A stretch of 64,000 nt of DNA from JACVRW01 sp963739095 (GCA_963739095.1 CAVTZF010000039.1:1-64000), one strand, 5' to 3'. Shown: positions 13,312-22,486, numbered from the stretch's first letter. The notes: generated by a model not told the origin, from the letters alone. Program-made: numbers and translations.

Positions 13312-14574
13312 ATGAAGACTGCGGCTCGCTCAACTCGGCCCCCGTCGACACCGACGCTCGGATACGCAAGCGTCGCATCTGGCGAGCCGCTTGACGGAGC
13401 GGCCATCGAGGATCAGCTGGTGGCGATCAAGAGTGCGTGTGAGCGCCTAAACCTGCGCTTGCTCGAGGTCGCGCGGGATCACCAGCCCGGCGGAGGCGAG
13501 GACGCGGACCAGCCGGGGCTCGTGCGGGTCCTCGACCGCATCGACTCGGGAGAGGCTTCGTGCCTGATCGTCAGCGACATCGAGCGGCTCACACCCACGA
13601 CGGCGCAGCTGGAGACGATCCTCGACCGGCTCGAGAAGGGTCAGACGCGGCTGGTCGCGCTCGACGTGGGGCTCGACTCGGCCACTGAGGCGGGCAGCCT
13701 GGCGATCGGCCGGGGTGGCGAGGCGCCGGCACCCGAAGCGCCGGCAGAAGAGCCGCCGGCGCCGGAGGAGCCTGAGGCGCCAGGTCGTGAGCCGGAGCCT
13801 GAGGCCGCGGAGCCGGAGCCGGAACCCGAACCCGAGCCGCCTCCACCCCCGCCAGAGCCCGAGCCTGCCCCCGCCCCTGCCGGCGTTCGCGCGCTCGGCT
13901 ACGCCACCGCGGCACCGGACGCAGAGGAGACCACCCGCGAGCTCGACCAGCAGCGGCGTGCGATCGAGCGCTACTGCGGAAGCCACGGGATCGAGGTTGT
14001 CGAGATCGTGCGCGAGCGCGAACCGAAGGACGGCAAGGCGCTCGATCGCGCCGGCCTGTCGTTCCTGATCGAGCGAATCGCGGCGGGTGACGCGTCGTGC
14101 CTCGTCGTCACGGGACTGCAGCGCCTCAGCCGCTCCGTGGCGGAGCTCGGAACCATCGTTCAGTGGCTCGAACGCAACGAGGTACGCCTGATCGCCGTCG
14201 AGCTCGACCTCGACACCGCGAGTCCGGGTGGCCACACGACGGCACGCGCGCTTGCCTCGGTTGCGGAGATGGAGCACGAGCGCCTGTCCGATCGCACGCG
14301 CAAGGGCCTCGCCGCGGCGCGCGCCAAACGCCGCTCGGCGGGCGACGCCGGGCCGGACTGGGATGCGATCCGCAAGCGGATCGCGAACATGCGCGCCGAC
14401 GGAATGACGCTGCGGGCGATCGCGGACATGCTGAACGAGGAGGGCGTGCCCACCCAGCGCGGCGGGACCAGGTGGCGCCCGTCGAGCGTCCAGACCGCCG
14501 CGGGCTACAAGCGGCCGAGCCGATCGGCCAAGCTCAGCGACCTCCCCGCGGTGCGCAAGCGGAAGCGCCCCTAG
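13312..14574 (+). CDS. Tandem serine-recombinase-fold protein without catalytic serines (420 aa)
   Basis: Two resolvase-like catalytic domains (about 15-130 and 193-335) are separated by a Pro/Glu-rich linker (about 135-190), then a recombinase-type HTH (RIANMRADGMTLRAIADMLN, EEGVPTQRGGTRWRPSSVQ). Active resolvases begin Y-x-R-V-S-T. Here domain 1 reads YASVAS (Arg to Ser, Ser to Ala) and domain 2 reads YATAAP (Arg to Thr, Ser to Ala). Both nucleophiles and first arginines are therefore gone. Domain 2 keeps RLSRS and the long dimer helix (EMEHERLSDRTRKGLAAARA). I infer a DNA-binding or architectural protein derived from a recombinase, not an active one. It lies next to tRNA genes and an island but in host-like sequence. 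Confidence 0.8.
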   Translation: MKTAARSTRPPSTPTLGYASVASGEPLDGAAIEDQLVAIKSACERLNLRLLEVARDHQPGGGEDADQPGLVRVLDRIDSGEASCLIVSDIERLTPTTAQLETILDRLEKGQTRLVALDVGLDSATEAGSLAIGRGGEAPAPEAPAEEPPAPEEPEAPGREPEPEAAEPEPEPEPEPPPPPPEPEPAPAPAGVRALGYATAAPDAEETTRELDQQRRAIERYCGSHGIEVVEIVREREPKDGKALDRAGLSFLIERIAAGDASCLVVTGLQRLSRSVAELGTIVQWLERNEVRLIAVELDLDTASPGGHTTARALASVAEMEHERLSDRTRKGLAAARAKRRSAGDAGPDWDAIRKRIANMRADGMTLRAIADMLNEEGVPTQRGGTRWRPSSVQTAAGYKRPSRSAKLSDLPAVRKRKRP

Positions 14575-14757
14575 CCGCCTTTCGGGCGATTCGCGCCCGG
14601 AAACTGCGCTGATCCGAACGCCATCCGTCGTTTACGCAACCGCCAACGCGCCAATCGAGCAGGGCCATGCGCTTTCAAGGGTCGCCTGGTTTGCGTTAGG
14701 TACAAGACCCGGGTTACGCTGGAAGCAAGAACCCTGGCCCTAGGGGGGTACCCCCAA

Positions 14758-17298
14758 ATGAACCGCCTCCCCCATCAGGCGAAGCGGATGAACCACTGGG
14801 CCCGCCGCCGTATGACGGGCAGGGGACGGGTGGCGTCGCCCGGGTCTCGCAGAAGAATCAGCAGGACGGCAGGAATACTGAGCCTGCCCGCGTTCGCCCT
14901 CGTGATCGCGCAGATCGCCCTGGCCGCACCGCCGTCCGCGAGCTTCACGATCTCGGACACCGTGCCGGAGATCGGTCAGTCGGTTGACTTCAACGCGACG
15001 GTCACGGACGAAGACGCGGGCGACACCCACATCCTCGCCTGGGACTTCGGCGACGGCGCGACCGGGAGCGGGACCAACCCCTCCCACGGGTACGACACGG
15101 CCGGCCCCAAGACGGTGACGCTCACCGTCACCGACTCGGCGCAACCCCCTGAGTCGACGACCGTCACTCAGCAGCTCCGCGTGAATGCACCGCCGAACGC
15201 GGCCTTCCATTTCACCCCGGCGAGCCCGATCCCCAACCAGACCATCACGTTCATCTCGGACTCGAGCGATCCCGAGGGCGGGGTGTCGCACGCCTGGGAC
15301 CTGGACAACGACAACTCCTTCGACGACGGCAGTGACGCCTCGGAGAACTGGAGCTTCCCGACCGGCGGCAACAAGACGGTCCGGCTGAGGGTGACCGACG
15401 GCGACGGCGCGACCAATGTGATCAGCCAAACCGTTTCGGTCTTCCAGAACTCGCCTCCGGTGGCCAGCTTCAACGTCGCCGGAAGCAACCCAGTCACGCC
15501 GGACGTGCCCGACGTCGGCGAGACGGTGACCTTCACGTCGACCTCCACGGATCCTGATGGCAACGACACGATCGCGCGCCGGGATTGGGACCTCGACAAC
15601 GATGGGAACTTCGACGACGGCAACCGCGTTACCGCGCAGCGCTCCTTCACCACACCAGGCGACAAGACCGTACGCCTGCTGGTCACGGACACCAGCGGTG
15701 CGACCAATTTCACGACACGAACGTTCCGCGTAAACGCTCCGCCGACGGCGGCCATCAACATCCTCAACACGGAGGCCGAGCCAGGTCAGAAGCGCACCGT
15801 GCCGCTCGCGGGTCAGGAGTTCGACTTCACATCGATAGGCGTTTCCGCGATCCAGGGCTCGGCCCCCGCGCCCGGCTGTCCGGCGCTCGCCGGCTCAGCG
15901 GCAGCTGGAGGCTCGGCCGACCCGGCACCCGGCGGCCTGAACGGCTTCGAGTGGGACCTCGACAACGACGGCACGTACGAGCTCAGCGGCGCCGGGCTGG
16001 CTAGCGTCCCCTCACCTGCGGCCGGCTACCCCGCCGGCCCGCGAACGGTTGGCCTGCGCGTCACTGACTCGGACGGCGCCCAGACCGCCACAACCCTGAC
16101 GTTCCGGGTGAATGCACCCCCTGCCGCGAACTTCGTCTATGAGCCTTTCACCCCCGTGGTGGGTCAGCTGACGACGTTCTCCTCGATCTCGTCCGATACG
16201 GACGCCGCCGACACCGCCGCCGCGCTCACCTACTCCTGGGATCTCGACAACGACGGCACGTTCTGTGAGCAGGGCGAGACCGGTCTGAGCGTGAACCGTG
16301 CCTTCCCGACGGCGAACATGCATCCTGGGCATCCCGTGAAGCTCCGCGTGACCGACACCGGCGGAATCACCCGCGAGCTCACGAGGAACGTGATCGTCCA
16401 GAACACCATCCCGGCCGCCACGGTCGCGTTCGCTCCGAGCGCGCCGGTGCCGGGAGAGGAGGTCACCTTCAACGCATCCGCGACGAGCCCGACCGGCAAG
16501 GCGATCACGGGCATCGAGTGGGACTTCGACTTCAGCCTGTCCGGGCAGTTCGGCGTGGATGCGAGCGGGGCCTCCGTCAAGCGCGCGTTCAGCAGCCCGG
16601 GGCCGAAGTCGCTCGCGCTCAGGGTCACCGAGGAGGGCGGCGGCTTCGCGATCGTGACGTCGACGGTGATCGTGAACGCGCCGCCGGGTGCTGGATTCAC
16701 CGTCGCGCCGGCGAACCCGTTTACCGGCGACGTCATCACCGTCTCCTCGACCTCGATCGACCCCGACGGGCCACTCGTCGCCCAGCAGTGGGACCTCGAT
16801 GCGGACGGGCAGTTCGACGATGCATCGGGACCGCTCGTGTCCGCGCAGTACCTCAACGCCGGCCGCCACGAGATCCGGCTGCGCGTGACCGATTCGAAGG
16901 GAGCGGTTGCGACCGCCTCCGGCGCGGTCGACGTCCGCTCGCGCCCGCTCGTGGTGCTCCCCAATGTCGTGATCGACATCAACGGCAGCCTGAGCGGCGC
17001 CTTCACGCGCGTGAAGCTCCTGCGTGTCCACGCCCCTAAGGGAACGACCGTGCTGGTCATGTGCAAGGGCAAGGGCTGTCCCAAGAAGGTGTCCAAACGC
17101 GGGAAGGGGCGCGCGCTCCGCTTCAAGGCCTTCGAGCGCAGGTTCAGGGCGGGCACGAAGCTGATCGTGAGGATCACCAGGCCGGGCTTCATCGGCCGGC
17201 AGAGCACGTGGACGATGCGCTCGGGCAAACGGCCCAAGCGCGTCAATCGCTGCCTGGTCCCGGGCGCAAAGAAGGCGACGAAGTGCCCGGCGCCATGA
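14758..17298 (+). CDS. Secreted multi-PKD surface protein (846 aa)
   Basis: A hydrophobic signal segment lies at about 38-58 (AGILSLPAFALVIAQIALAA). Seven PKD/Ig-like repeats of 85-110 residues follow, joined by NAPP-type linkers (RVNAPPNAAF, RVNAPPTAAI, IVNAPPGAGF). Most contain WDLDNDG with further acidic residues, a DxDxDG loop that may hold calcium. The last 115 residues are basic with a Cys pair (VMCKGKGCPKK) and end with CLVPGAKKATKC. Likely role: extracellular adhesion or envelope structure. A promoter-like TTTGCG/TACGCT pair lies 40-75 nt upstream. It overlaps the next gene by ATGA, so three genes form an operon. Confidence 0.75.
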   Translation: MNRLPHQAKRMNHWARRRMTGRGRVASPGSRRRISRTAGILSLPAFALVIAQIALAAPPSASFTISDTVPEIGQSVDFNATVTDEDAGDTHILAWDFGDGATGSGTNPSHGYDTAGPKTVTLTVTDSAQPPESTTVTQQLRVNAPPNAAFHFTPASPIPNQTITFISDSSDPEGGVSHAWDLDNDNSFDDGSDASENWSFPTGGNKTVRLRVTDGDGATNVISQTVSVFQNSPPVASFNVAGSNPVTPDVPDVGETVTFTSTSTDPDGNDTIARRDWDLDNDGNFDDGNRVTAQRSFTTPGDKTVRLLVTDTSGATNFTTRTFRVNAPPTAAINILNTEAEPGQKRTVPLAGQEFDFTSIGVSAIQGSAPAPGCPALAGSAAAGGSADPAPGGLNGFEWDLDNDGTYELSGAGLASVPSPAAGYPAGPRTVGLRVTDSDGAQTATTLTFRVNAPPAANFVYEPFTPVVGQLTTFSSISSDTDAADTAAALTYSWDLDNDGTFCEQGETGLSVNRAFPTANMHPGHPVKLRVTDTGGITRELTRNVIVQNTIPAATVAFAPSAPVPGEEVTFNASATSPTGKAITGIEWDFDFSLSGQFGVDASGASVKRAFSSPGPKSLALRVTEEGGGFAIVTSTVIVNAPPGAGFTVAPANPFTGDVITVSSTSIDPDGPLVAQQWDLDADGQFDDASGPLVSAQYLNAGRHEIRLRVTDSKGAVATASGAVDVRSRPLVVLPNVVIDINGSLSGAFTRVKLLRVHAPKGTTVLVMCKGKGCPKKVSKRGKGRALRFKAFERRFRAGTKLIVRITRPGFIGRQSTWTMRSGKRPKRVNRCLVPGAKKATKCPAP

Positions 17299-17705
17299 AA
17301 ACCGGCCCGCTGACAGCCCTGGTCTGTGCGTGTGCCGCGCTCTTCGGCGCGTCTTTCTTCGCCGCGGACCTCACCACTGAGGCCGACAGGCCGGCCGCCG
17401 CCGCAGAGCCGAGCCCGGCGGCGGCCGAGCCGGTGGCGAGCGGCCGGGCCCTCGCGCTCGCGCGAGCCAGTCGACTGCCGGACCTGCGCAAGCCGCCGAA
17501 GCCGCGTCCCGCACCTGAGCCGCCGGCGCCGCCCGCCCCGGCGCCGAACGTCTCCGCACCGGCGGCTCCGGCCCCGGCCCCCGCACCGGCCTCCGTGCCT
17601 GCGCCCGCCCCCGCCCCCGCCCCGGCTCCGGCGCCCGCGCCGGCGCCACCACCCGCGCCGGCCCCTGCACCACCAGCGCCGACCGAGTTCTGGGGGTCGG
17701 GCTGA
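17295..17705 (+). CDS. Pro/Ala-rich exported protein (136 aa)
   Basis: ATG 17295 overlaps the PKD gene stop and its own TGA overlaps the next ATG (TGATG). The N-terminal hydrophobic segment (LTALVCACAALFGASFFAAD) is a signal or single span. The remainder is a low-complexity Pro-Ala rod (runs of PAPAPAPAPA) ending PTEFWGSG. Such rods span cell-wall layers. It probably links or positions the PKD protein and the membrane pseudokinase encoded on either side; this is inferred from the operon. Confidence 0.6.
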   Translation: MKTGPLTALVCACAALFGASFFAADLTTEADRPAAAAEPSPAAAEPVASGRALALARASRLPDLRKPPKPRPAPEPPAPPAPAPNVSAPAAPAPAPAPASVPAPAPAPAPAPAPAPAPPPAPAPAPPAPTEFWGSG

Positions 17706-19237
17706 TGCCACGCCGTCGCGGGATGCCGATGCGGCACGGGCCGAAGACGAACGTCGAGGTCGGAACGCGGGTGGACGGGTACCGGGTCGAGCGCATCGTC
17801 TGCCGGCGTCCGGGGCTGAACACGCTCGCCGAGGCCGCCACTCTGCGTGGGAAACGGACGACCCTCGACGTGCTCGCGCAGCCGCTCAAGGACGACCGCG
17901 AGCTGCGCAGGCGCGTGAGCCGCCTCGTAGCGGTGCGCGGCGCCGTCGACCACCCGAACGTGCTCAGGTTGATGCGCTCCGTCGACGGCGGCCAGCGCCT
18001 TCACCTGCAGCCGATCCCGCGCGGGGCCGGCACGCTCGCCGATCTGCTCGCCGCCGGACGGCTCGAGCGCATGCAGGCGCTGAAGATCCTCGGCCAGGTC
18101 GCGGGGGCGCTCGAGACCGCCCGGCTCAAGGGCCTGATCCACCGGGCGCTCTCACCGCGCTCGATCGTCGTGCAGCCGGGCGACGAGCCGATGGTCTTCC
18201 TCACCGATTTCGGCATCGGCGCGCCGCACGGGCGTGCCTGCGAGCTGACGTGCACCGCAGAGGAAGCCGCCTACCGGTCGCCCGAGGAAATCCGCGGTGA
18301 GGCGCCGGAACCGGCGAGCAACGTCTACTCGCTCACCTCGATGCTCGTCGAGTGCCTCACAGGCGCCCCCGCCTATCCGTACAAGCGCCCGCTGCTCCAG
18401 CTGCACGCGCACCTGACCGAGCCGCCCCCGCGACCGTCAGAGCGCGACTCGAACCTGCCGGCCGCGCTCGACGCGGTGATCGCCTCGGGTATGGCGAAGA
18501 ACCCGCGTGAGCGCGAGGGCTCCGCCGCCGCGCTCGTCAACGCCGCCGCTTATGCGCTCGGCCTGCACGTGCCGATTCCGGTCGTTCGCGAGGCGCGCAA
18601 GCCGCCTGCGCCGAAGCCCGCTCCCAAGCCTCGGCCGGCCCGGGCCGCGGTCAGCGCCCCCGAGCCGAAGGCCGAGCCCAAGCCCAACTCCGAGCCGAAG
18701 CCCGCCCGCCGGCCCGACCGGCACGCCGCCCGCGAGGCGCCCGCCAAGAGGCCGCTGCTCAGGCGCGTCCCCGTGTTGGCCGTGCTGGCGCTCGCGGCGA
18801 GCGCAGTGGCGGGCTTCGCCACGGGCAATGCAGCGATGTCCGACGATCGACCGGCTCCCGCGGAGACGGTCCGCGAGCCGGCGCCGCAGCAGGCCGAGCA
18901 GCCGCCTGTCGTGACGAAGGCGATCGACCGCCTCGACGCGCGCCGGGTGTCACTGCGCAAGCGCCTCGACGGCGCGCGCGACGCCCGCAGGCAGGCCGCG
19001 GCGGCCGCGGGTCTCGGATCGGCCTACGGCCAGGCCGAGGCGCGGATCGCCAAGGCCGCCTCCACGCATTCAGAGCGAGTGCTCGCCACCCGCCTCGGCG
19101 ATGCCAAGGCGACCTACGTGACGCTCGCCGCGGCTGCGCAGCGTACGGACGCGCGGCGCTGGCGACTTGCGCGCACGGCGGCGCTCCAGAGCGAGCGCGA
19201 GCTGGAGCTGCTGCTGCGCACGGGCTCCTGGAACTAG
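17705..19237 (+). CDS. Membrane-bound Ser/Thr pseudokinase (510 aa)
   Basis: The N-terminal kinase fold (about 20-290) is recognisable: VDHPNVLRLMRSV, VYSLTSMLVECLTGAPAYPY, and LTDFGIGAPHG with an intact DFG. Key residues are missing. The VAIK lysine position reads TTLDVL (Asp). HRDxKxxN reads HRALSPRS, losing the catalytic Asp, Lys and Asn. It should not phosphorylate in the usual way. A Pro/Lys linker follows, then one membrane span (about 355-377, VLAVLALAASAVAGFATG) and an external helical domain of 130 residues. It is the third gene of an overlapping operon with a PKD protein and a Pro-Ala rod, which suggests an envelope sensing or scaffolding role. Confidence 0.8.
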   Translation: MPRRRGMPMRHGPKTNVEVGTRVDGYRVERIVCRRPGLNTLAEAATLRGKRTTLDVLAQPLKDDRELRRRVSRLVAVRGAVDHPNVLRLMRSVDGGQRLHLQPIPRGAGTLADLLAAGRLERMQALKILGQVAGALETARLKGLIHRALSPRSIVVQPGDEPMVFLTDFGIGAPHGRACELTCTAEEAAYRSPEEIRGEAPEPASNVYSLTSMLVECLTGAPAYPYKRPLLQLHAHLTEPPPRPSERDSNLPAALDAVIASGMAKNPREREGSAAALVNAAAYALGLHVPIPVVREARKPPAPKPAPKPRPARAAVSAPEPKAEPKPNSEPKPARRPDRHAAREAPAKRPLLRRVPVLAVLALAASAVAGFATGNAAMSDDRPAPAETVREPAPQQAEQPPVVTKAIDRLDARRVSLRKRLDGARDARRQAAAAAGLGSAYGQAEARIAKAASTHSERVLATRLGDAKATYVTLAAAAQRTDARRWRLARTAALQSERELELLLRTGSWN

Positions 19238-19294
19238 CGCCTGTTCCAAGGAGCCGGCCGGGACCGGGCGCAACCGCGGGTAGCATGCTCCGCC

Positions 19295-19852
19295 TTGGTC
19301 AAGATCTACACACGGAAGGGCGACGACGGCACCACGGGCCTCTGGTACGGAGGCCGCGTTGCGAAGTTCGCCGGCAGGCCGGAGGCGTATGGCTCGGTGG
19401 ACGAGGCGGCCTCCGCACTCGGGCTGGCGCGCGCGGCCGCCGAGCGCGGCGGCGAGCTGTACGAGGACATCCTGCGCCTCCAGGGCGAGCTCTTCATCGC
19501 CGGTGCGGAGCTCGCCACCGCTCCCGAGGCGACCGGCCGGCTCGAGGAGGGCGTCTCGCGCGTGACCCCCGACATGGTCGAGCGGCTCGAGAGCGACATC
19601 GACCGCTACATGGAGCGGATCGACCTGCCGCCGAAGTTCGTGATCCCCGGTGGCACCGAGCTGTCCGCGCGGCTCGACGTCGCGCGCACCGCCGTGCGGC
19701 GGGCGGAGCGGCGCGTGGCCCAGCTCCAGCAGGAGGGCGAGCTTGCCGGCGACGCCGTGCTGACCTACCTGAACCGGCTCTCGGACGCGCTCTTCGCGAT
19801 GGCGCGCTTCGCCGACGAGCCCGAGCCCGAGCTCTTCGAGGGGAGAGGATGA
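19295..19852 (+). CDS. Cob(I)alamin adenosyltransferase, PduO type
   Basis: Transfers adenosyl from ATP to cob(I)alamin to make coenzyme B12. Family marks: KIYTRKGDDGTTGLWYGGRV at the N-terminus (ATP-binding TRKGDxGxT), YGSVDEAAS, the helix RLQGELFIAGAEL, KFVIPGGTELSARLDVARTA (PGG...ARTxxRRAER), and YLNRLSDALFAMAR at the end. Length 185 aa is normal. TTG 19295 places VKIYTRKG at the start as expected. It overlaps the OsmC gene by ATGA. Confidence 0.88.
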   Translation: MVKIYTRKGDDGTTGLWYGGRVAKFAGRPEAYGSVDEAASALGLARAAAERGGELYEDILRLQGELFIAGAELATAPEATGRLEEGVSRVTPDMVERLESDIDRYMERIDLPPKFVIPGGTELSARLDVARTAVRRAERRVAQLQQEGELAGDAVLTYLNRLSDALFAMARFADEPEPELFEGRG

Positions 19853-20244
19853 GAGCGATTTCCCGCCGCGTCGGCGACCGGCTGCGGCAGCAGGTCAAGG
19901 TCCGCGAGCACGAGCTGACCGCAGACGAGCCGAAGGACGCGGGCGGCGAGAACAGCGGCCCGAGCCCTGAGGAGCTGCTCGCGGCGGCCCTCGCCTCCTG
20001 CAGCGCCGTGACGATGGAGATGTACGCCGCCCGCAAGCGCTGGGACGTCGGCGAGATCAGCGTCGACGTCAACTACGAGCCCGCCCACCGCGGCTCGCCG
20101 ACCCGCTTCGAGATGACGGTCAGCCTCTCCAAGGAGCTGCCCGAGGAGCAGCGCGAGCGGCTCATGCAGATCGCCGCCAAGTGCCCGGTCCACCGGACGC
20201 TCGAGGGCGAGGTCATGTTCGACGAGCGCGTCGAGCTCGTCTGA
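19849..20244 (+). CDS. OsmC family peroxiredoxin-like protein (131 aa)
   Basis: ATG 19849 overlaps the adenosyltransferase stop. Contains the OsmC/Ohr-like core: GENSGPSPEELLAAALASCS with the first Cys in SCSAVTMEMYA, a beta-rich middle (WDVGEISVDVNYEP), and KCPVHRTLEGEV with the second Cys. The two cysteines are the resolving pair used to reduce organic peroxides in this family. It is cytosolic. Pairing with a B12 enzyme is by operon only; a functional link is not shown. Confidence 0.8.
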   Translation: MRAISRRVGDRLRQQVKVREHELTADEPKDAGGENSGPSPEELLAAALASCSAVTMEMYAARKRWDVGEISVDVNYEPAHRGSPTRFEMTVSLSKELPEEQRERLMQIAAKCPVHRTLEGEVMFDERVELV

Positions 20245-20997
20245 CTAGCCCGCGCGGCGCTCCCACATCTCGAAGACCCCGACGTCCTCGAAGCCGAGCC
20301 TGCGGTAGACGGGGTAGCCGAGCTTGGTCGCGATCAGCGTCACGCTCTGGCTGCCCCGCTCGGCGGCGTCCGCGAGCCCGTGGGCAAGCAGCTTGCCGGC
20401 CAGGCCGGCGCCGCGCGCCTCGGGCACGACGGCCACCATCTGCACCTCGCTGTGCCCGTCGCTGTCGACGATCATCAGGCAGGCCACCGGCTCGCCGCCG
20501 CGGCGCTCGACGTAGACGTGGACGTCCTCCAGCGCGAGCCCGTCGAGGACGCGGCTCCAGGAGTCGGTGCCGAAGCTGTAGGAGCGGTCGTTGACGCGGC
20601 CGACGTCGTCCAGCTCGCCGTTCGCCGTCCAGTCCTCGAGGGCGTCCGCGGGCGGGCGCGGCGGCGGGTCGGCGAGCGTCCGTCCCATCGCGGCCGGGTC
20701 GGCGTCGAGCACGTGACCCCGATCCGCGAGCAGCGCCGTCGCGGCTTCCCGGCCCTCCGGCTGCACCCAGACGGTCCAGTTCGCGCCGATCTCGGCGTAG
20801 GCGGCGGCGACCTCGTCGTAGGCGGCCTCGAGCTCAGCCGGAGTCCTGAAGAGCACAGCGTTCGCGACCGCCCGTTCCGGGGCCGCCGGCACCACCGCGG
20901 CGACCACCCCGGGCGGCTCGAGCGCCTTCCCGCCCGGCGACGCACGGCCGACGCGCCGGTACCAGTGGAACATCGCCTCGTGGACGCGCTCGATCAT
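20245..20997 (-). CDS. GNAT family N-acetyltransferase (250 aa)
   Basis: Two-part GNAT protein. The N-terminal half resembles a degenerate acetyltransferase fold. The C-terminal half has the acetyl-CoA loop VVPEARGAGLAGKLLAHGLA after SEVQMVAVVP, and the family ending LGYPVYRRLGFEDVGVFEMW. The substrate is unknown. It converges on the OsmC gene (stops adjacent) and starts only 20 nt from the divergent NUDIX gene. Confidence 0.75.
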   Translation of the reverse strand: MIERVHEAMFHWYRRVGRASPGGKALEPPGVVAAVVPAAPERAVANAVLFRTPAELEAAYDEVAAAYAEIGANWTVWVQPEGREAATALLADRGHVLDADPAAMGRTLADPPPRPPADALEDWTANGELDDVGRVNDRSYSFGTDSWSRVLDGLALEDVHVYVERRGGEPVACLMIVDSDGHSEVQMVAVVPEARGAGLAGKLLAHGLADAAERGSQSVTLIATKLGYPVYRRLGFEDVGVFEMWERRAG

Positions 20998-21017
20998 GGC
21001 CGCCCGATAATAGGCGC

Positions 21018-21557
21018 GTGAGGGAGCTGCTCCTGACGCCCGAGGAGGCCGCGGCGATGGACGCCCCCGGCACGAAGGACGCCGCCGTGCTCGTGCCGCT
21101 CTATCCAGACCTGCGCGCGGTGTTCACCGAGCGGCGGGCCGACCTCCGCCGCCACGCCGGCGAGATCTCGTTCCCGGGCGGGCGCCAGGACCACCCCGCG
21201 GAGGACCTGCGCGAGACGGCCCTGCGCGAGGCCCACGAGGAGATCGGGCTCGATCCGTCCGACGTCGAGCTGATGGGCGCGCTTCCGCCGGTCGGGACCT
21301 TCGTCACGAGCTACCGGATCTTCCCGTTCGTCGGCCGCATCCAGCACGAGCACGTCTGGACGCCGCAGGAGACCGAGGTCGCGCGCGTGCTCGAGTTCTC
21401 CCTCACGGACCTCGCGCGCGGCCACGAGATGAGGCGGCTCGTGCGCAAGGGCGTGCCGATCAAAACGCCCACCTACACCGTCGAGGGCCACCTCGTGTGG
21501 GGAGCGACCGCACGGATCGTGCAGTCGCTGCTGGAGCGGCTGGCCCCGCTCCTTTAA
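21018..21557 (+). CDS. NUDIX hydrolase, CoA pyrophosphatase-like
   Basis: The NUDIX box spans GGRQDHPAEDLRETALREAH plus EEIGL and keeps the catalytic REAHEE glutamates. It is preceded by AAVLVPLYPDLRAVFTERRA and HAGEISFPGG, the UPF0035-type signature before the box that marks CoA/acyl-CoA diphosphatases (NudL group). Later marks include SYRIFPFVGRI and VEGHLVWGATARI. GTG 21018 start; 179 aa is a normal length. The last 4 nt overlap the convergent rhodanese gene. Confidence 0.82.
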   Translation: MRELLLTPEEAAAMDAPGTKDAAVLVPLYPDLRAVFTERRADLRRHAGEISFPGGRQDHPAEDLRETALREAHEEIGLDPSDVELMGALPPVGTFVTSYRIFPFVGRIQHEHVWTPQETEVARVLEFSLTDLARGHEMRRLVRKGVPIKTPTYTVEGHLVWGATARIVQSLLERLAPLL

Positions 21558-22399
21558 ACGTCCTTCTCGATCGGGACCGCCACGAGGTTTCCCCACTCGG
21601 TCCACGAGCCGTCGTAGTTCTTGACGTCGTCGTGCCCGAGCAGCTCGTGCAGCACGAACCAGGTGTGCGCCGAGCGCTCGCCGATGCGGCAGTAGGCGAT
21701 TACCGGATTCGAGCCGTCGATCACGTTCTTCGACGTGTAGAGCTCGCGCAGGTCGTCCGCAGACTTGAAGGTGCCGTCCTCCTGCACCGCCTGTGCCCAC
21801 GGCACCGACGCGGCACCGGGGATGTGGCCCGAGCGCTGGGCGCCCTCCTGCTCGTACCCCGCCATCGCGATCAGCTCGCCGGAGAACTCCTGCGGCGAGC
21901 GCACGTCCACGAGCCTTGTGCTCGTGTTGAGCGAGTCGTGCACCTCGTTGCGGAAAGCGCGGATCGAATCGTCACCCTGGGCCGCCTCGAACTGCTGCGG
22001 CTCATAGCTCGGCACGTCGCTGCTCGTGGGCCGGCCTTCCGAGATCCACTTCTCGCGCGGGCCGTTCATGAGCTTCGCGTTGTCGTGGCCGTAGTACCTG
22101 AGGTACCAGTAGGTATAGGCGGCGAACCAGTTGTTGCGGTCGCCGTAGAGCACGATCGTGTGGTCGTTCGAGATTCCGCGGCTGCCGAGCAGCTCGCCGA
22201 ACTCGGCCGGACCCAGGAAGTCGCGCTTGACCTGATCCTGGAGGTCCCTCTTCCAGTCGAAGCCGATCGCGCCGGGGATGTGCGCCTCGGCGTAGAGCCC
22301 CCGGTTCTCGTCGACCTCCACGATGCGCACGGAGTCGTCGCGGAGGTGGTTCTCGACCCATTGCGTGTCGACAAGTACGTCCTTGGCGTAGTCGCTCAT
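21554..22399 (-). CDS. Thiosulfate sulfurtransferase, two rhodanese domains (281 aa)
   Basis: An inactive N-terminal rhodanese domain (HIPGAIGFDWKRDLQDQVKR, IVLYGDRNNWFAAYTYWYL) is followed by an active C-terminal one with RLVDVRSPQEFSGE, SGHIPGAASVPWAQAV and the active loop YCRIGERSAHTWFVL, whose Cys carries the persulfide. This is the standard actinobacterial CysA-type enzyme moving sulfane sulfur from thiosulfate to an acceptor. Full length, monocistronic. Confidence 0.9.
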   Translation of the reverse strand: MSDYAKDVLVDTQWVENHLRDDSVRIVEVDENRGLYAEAHIPGAIGFDWKRDLQDQVKRDFLGPAEFGELLGSRGISNDHTIVLYGDRNNWFAAYTYWYLRYYGHDNAKLMNGPREKWISEGRPTSSDVPSYEPQQFEAAQGDDSIRAFRNEVHDSLNTSTRLVDVRSPQEFSGELIAMAGYEQEGAQRSGHIPGAASVPWAQAVQEDGTFKSADDLRELYTSKNVIDGSNPVIAYCRIGERSAHTWFVLHELLGHDDVKNYDGSWTEWGNLVAVPIEKDV

Positions 22400-22486
22400 C
22401 TCTCTCTCCCTGGGTAAACGCGCGAAAGTGGTCGGGGATCCACCCTAAAGGCTGGATCGCGCCCGCAGGTTTATTCTGCGCCTGCG

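Noticed and set aside
14758..17298. Minus-strand open frames opposite the PKD gene
   Set aside because: Antisense shadows with low-complexity Arg/Val composition; the plus strand has clear repeated domains.
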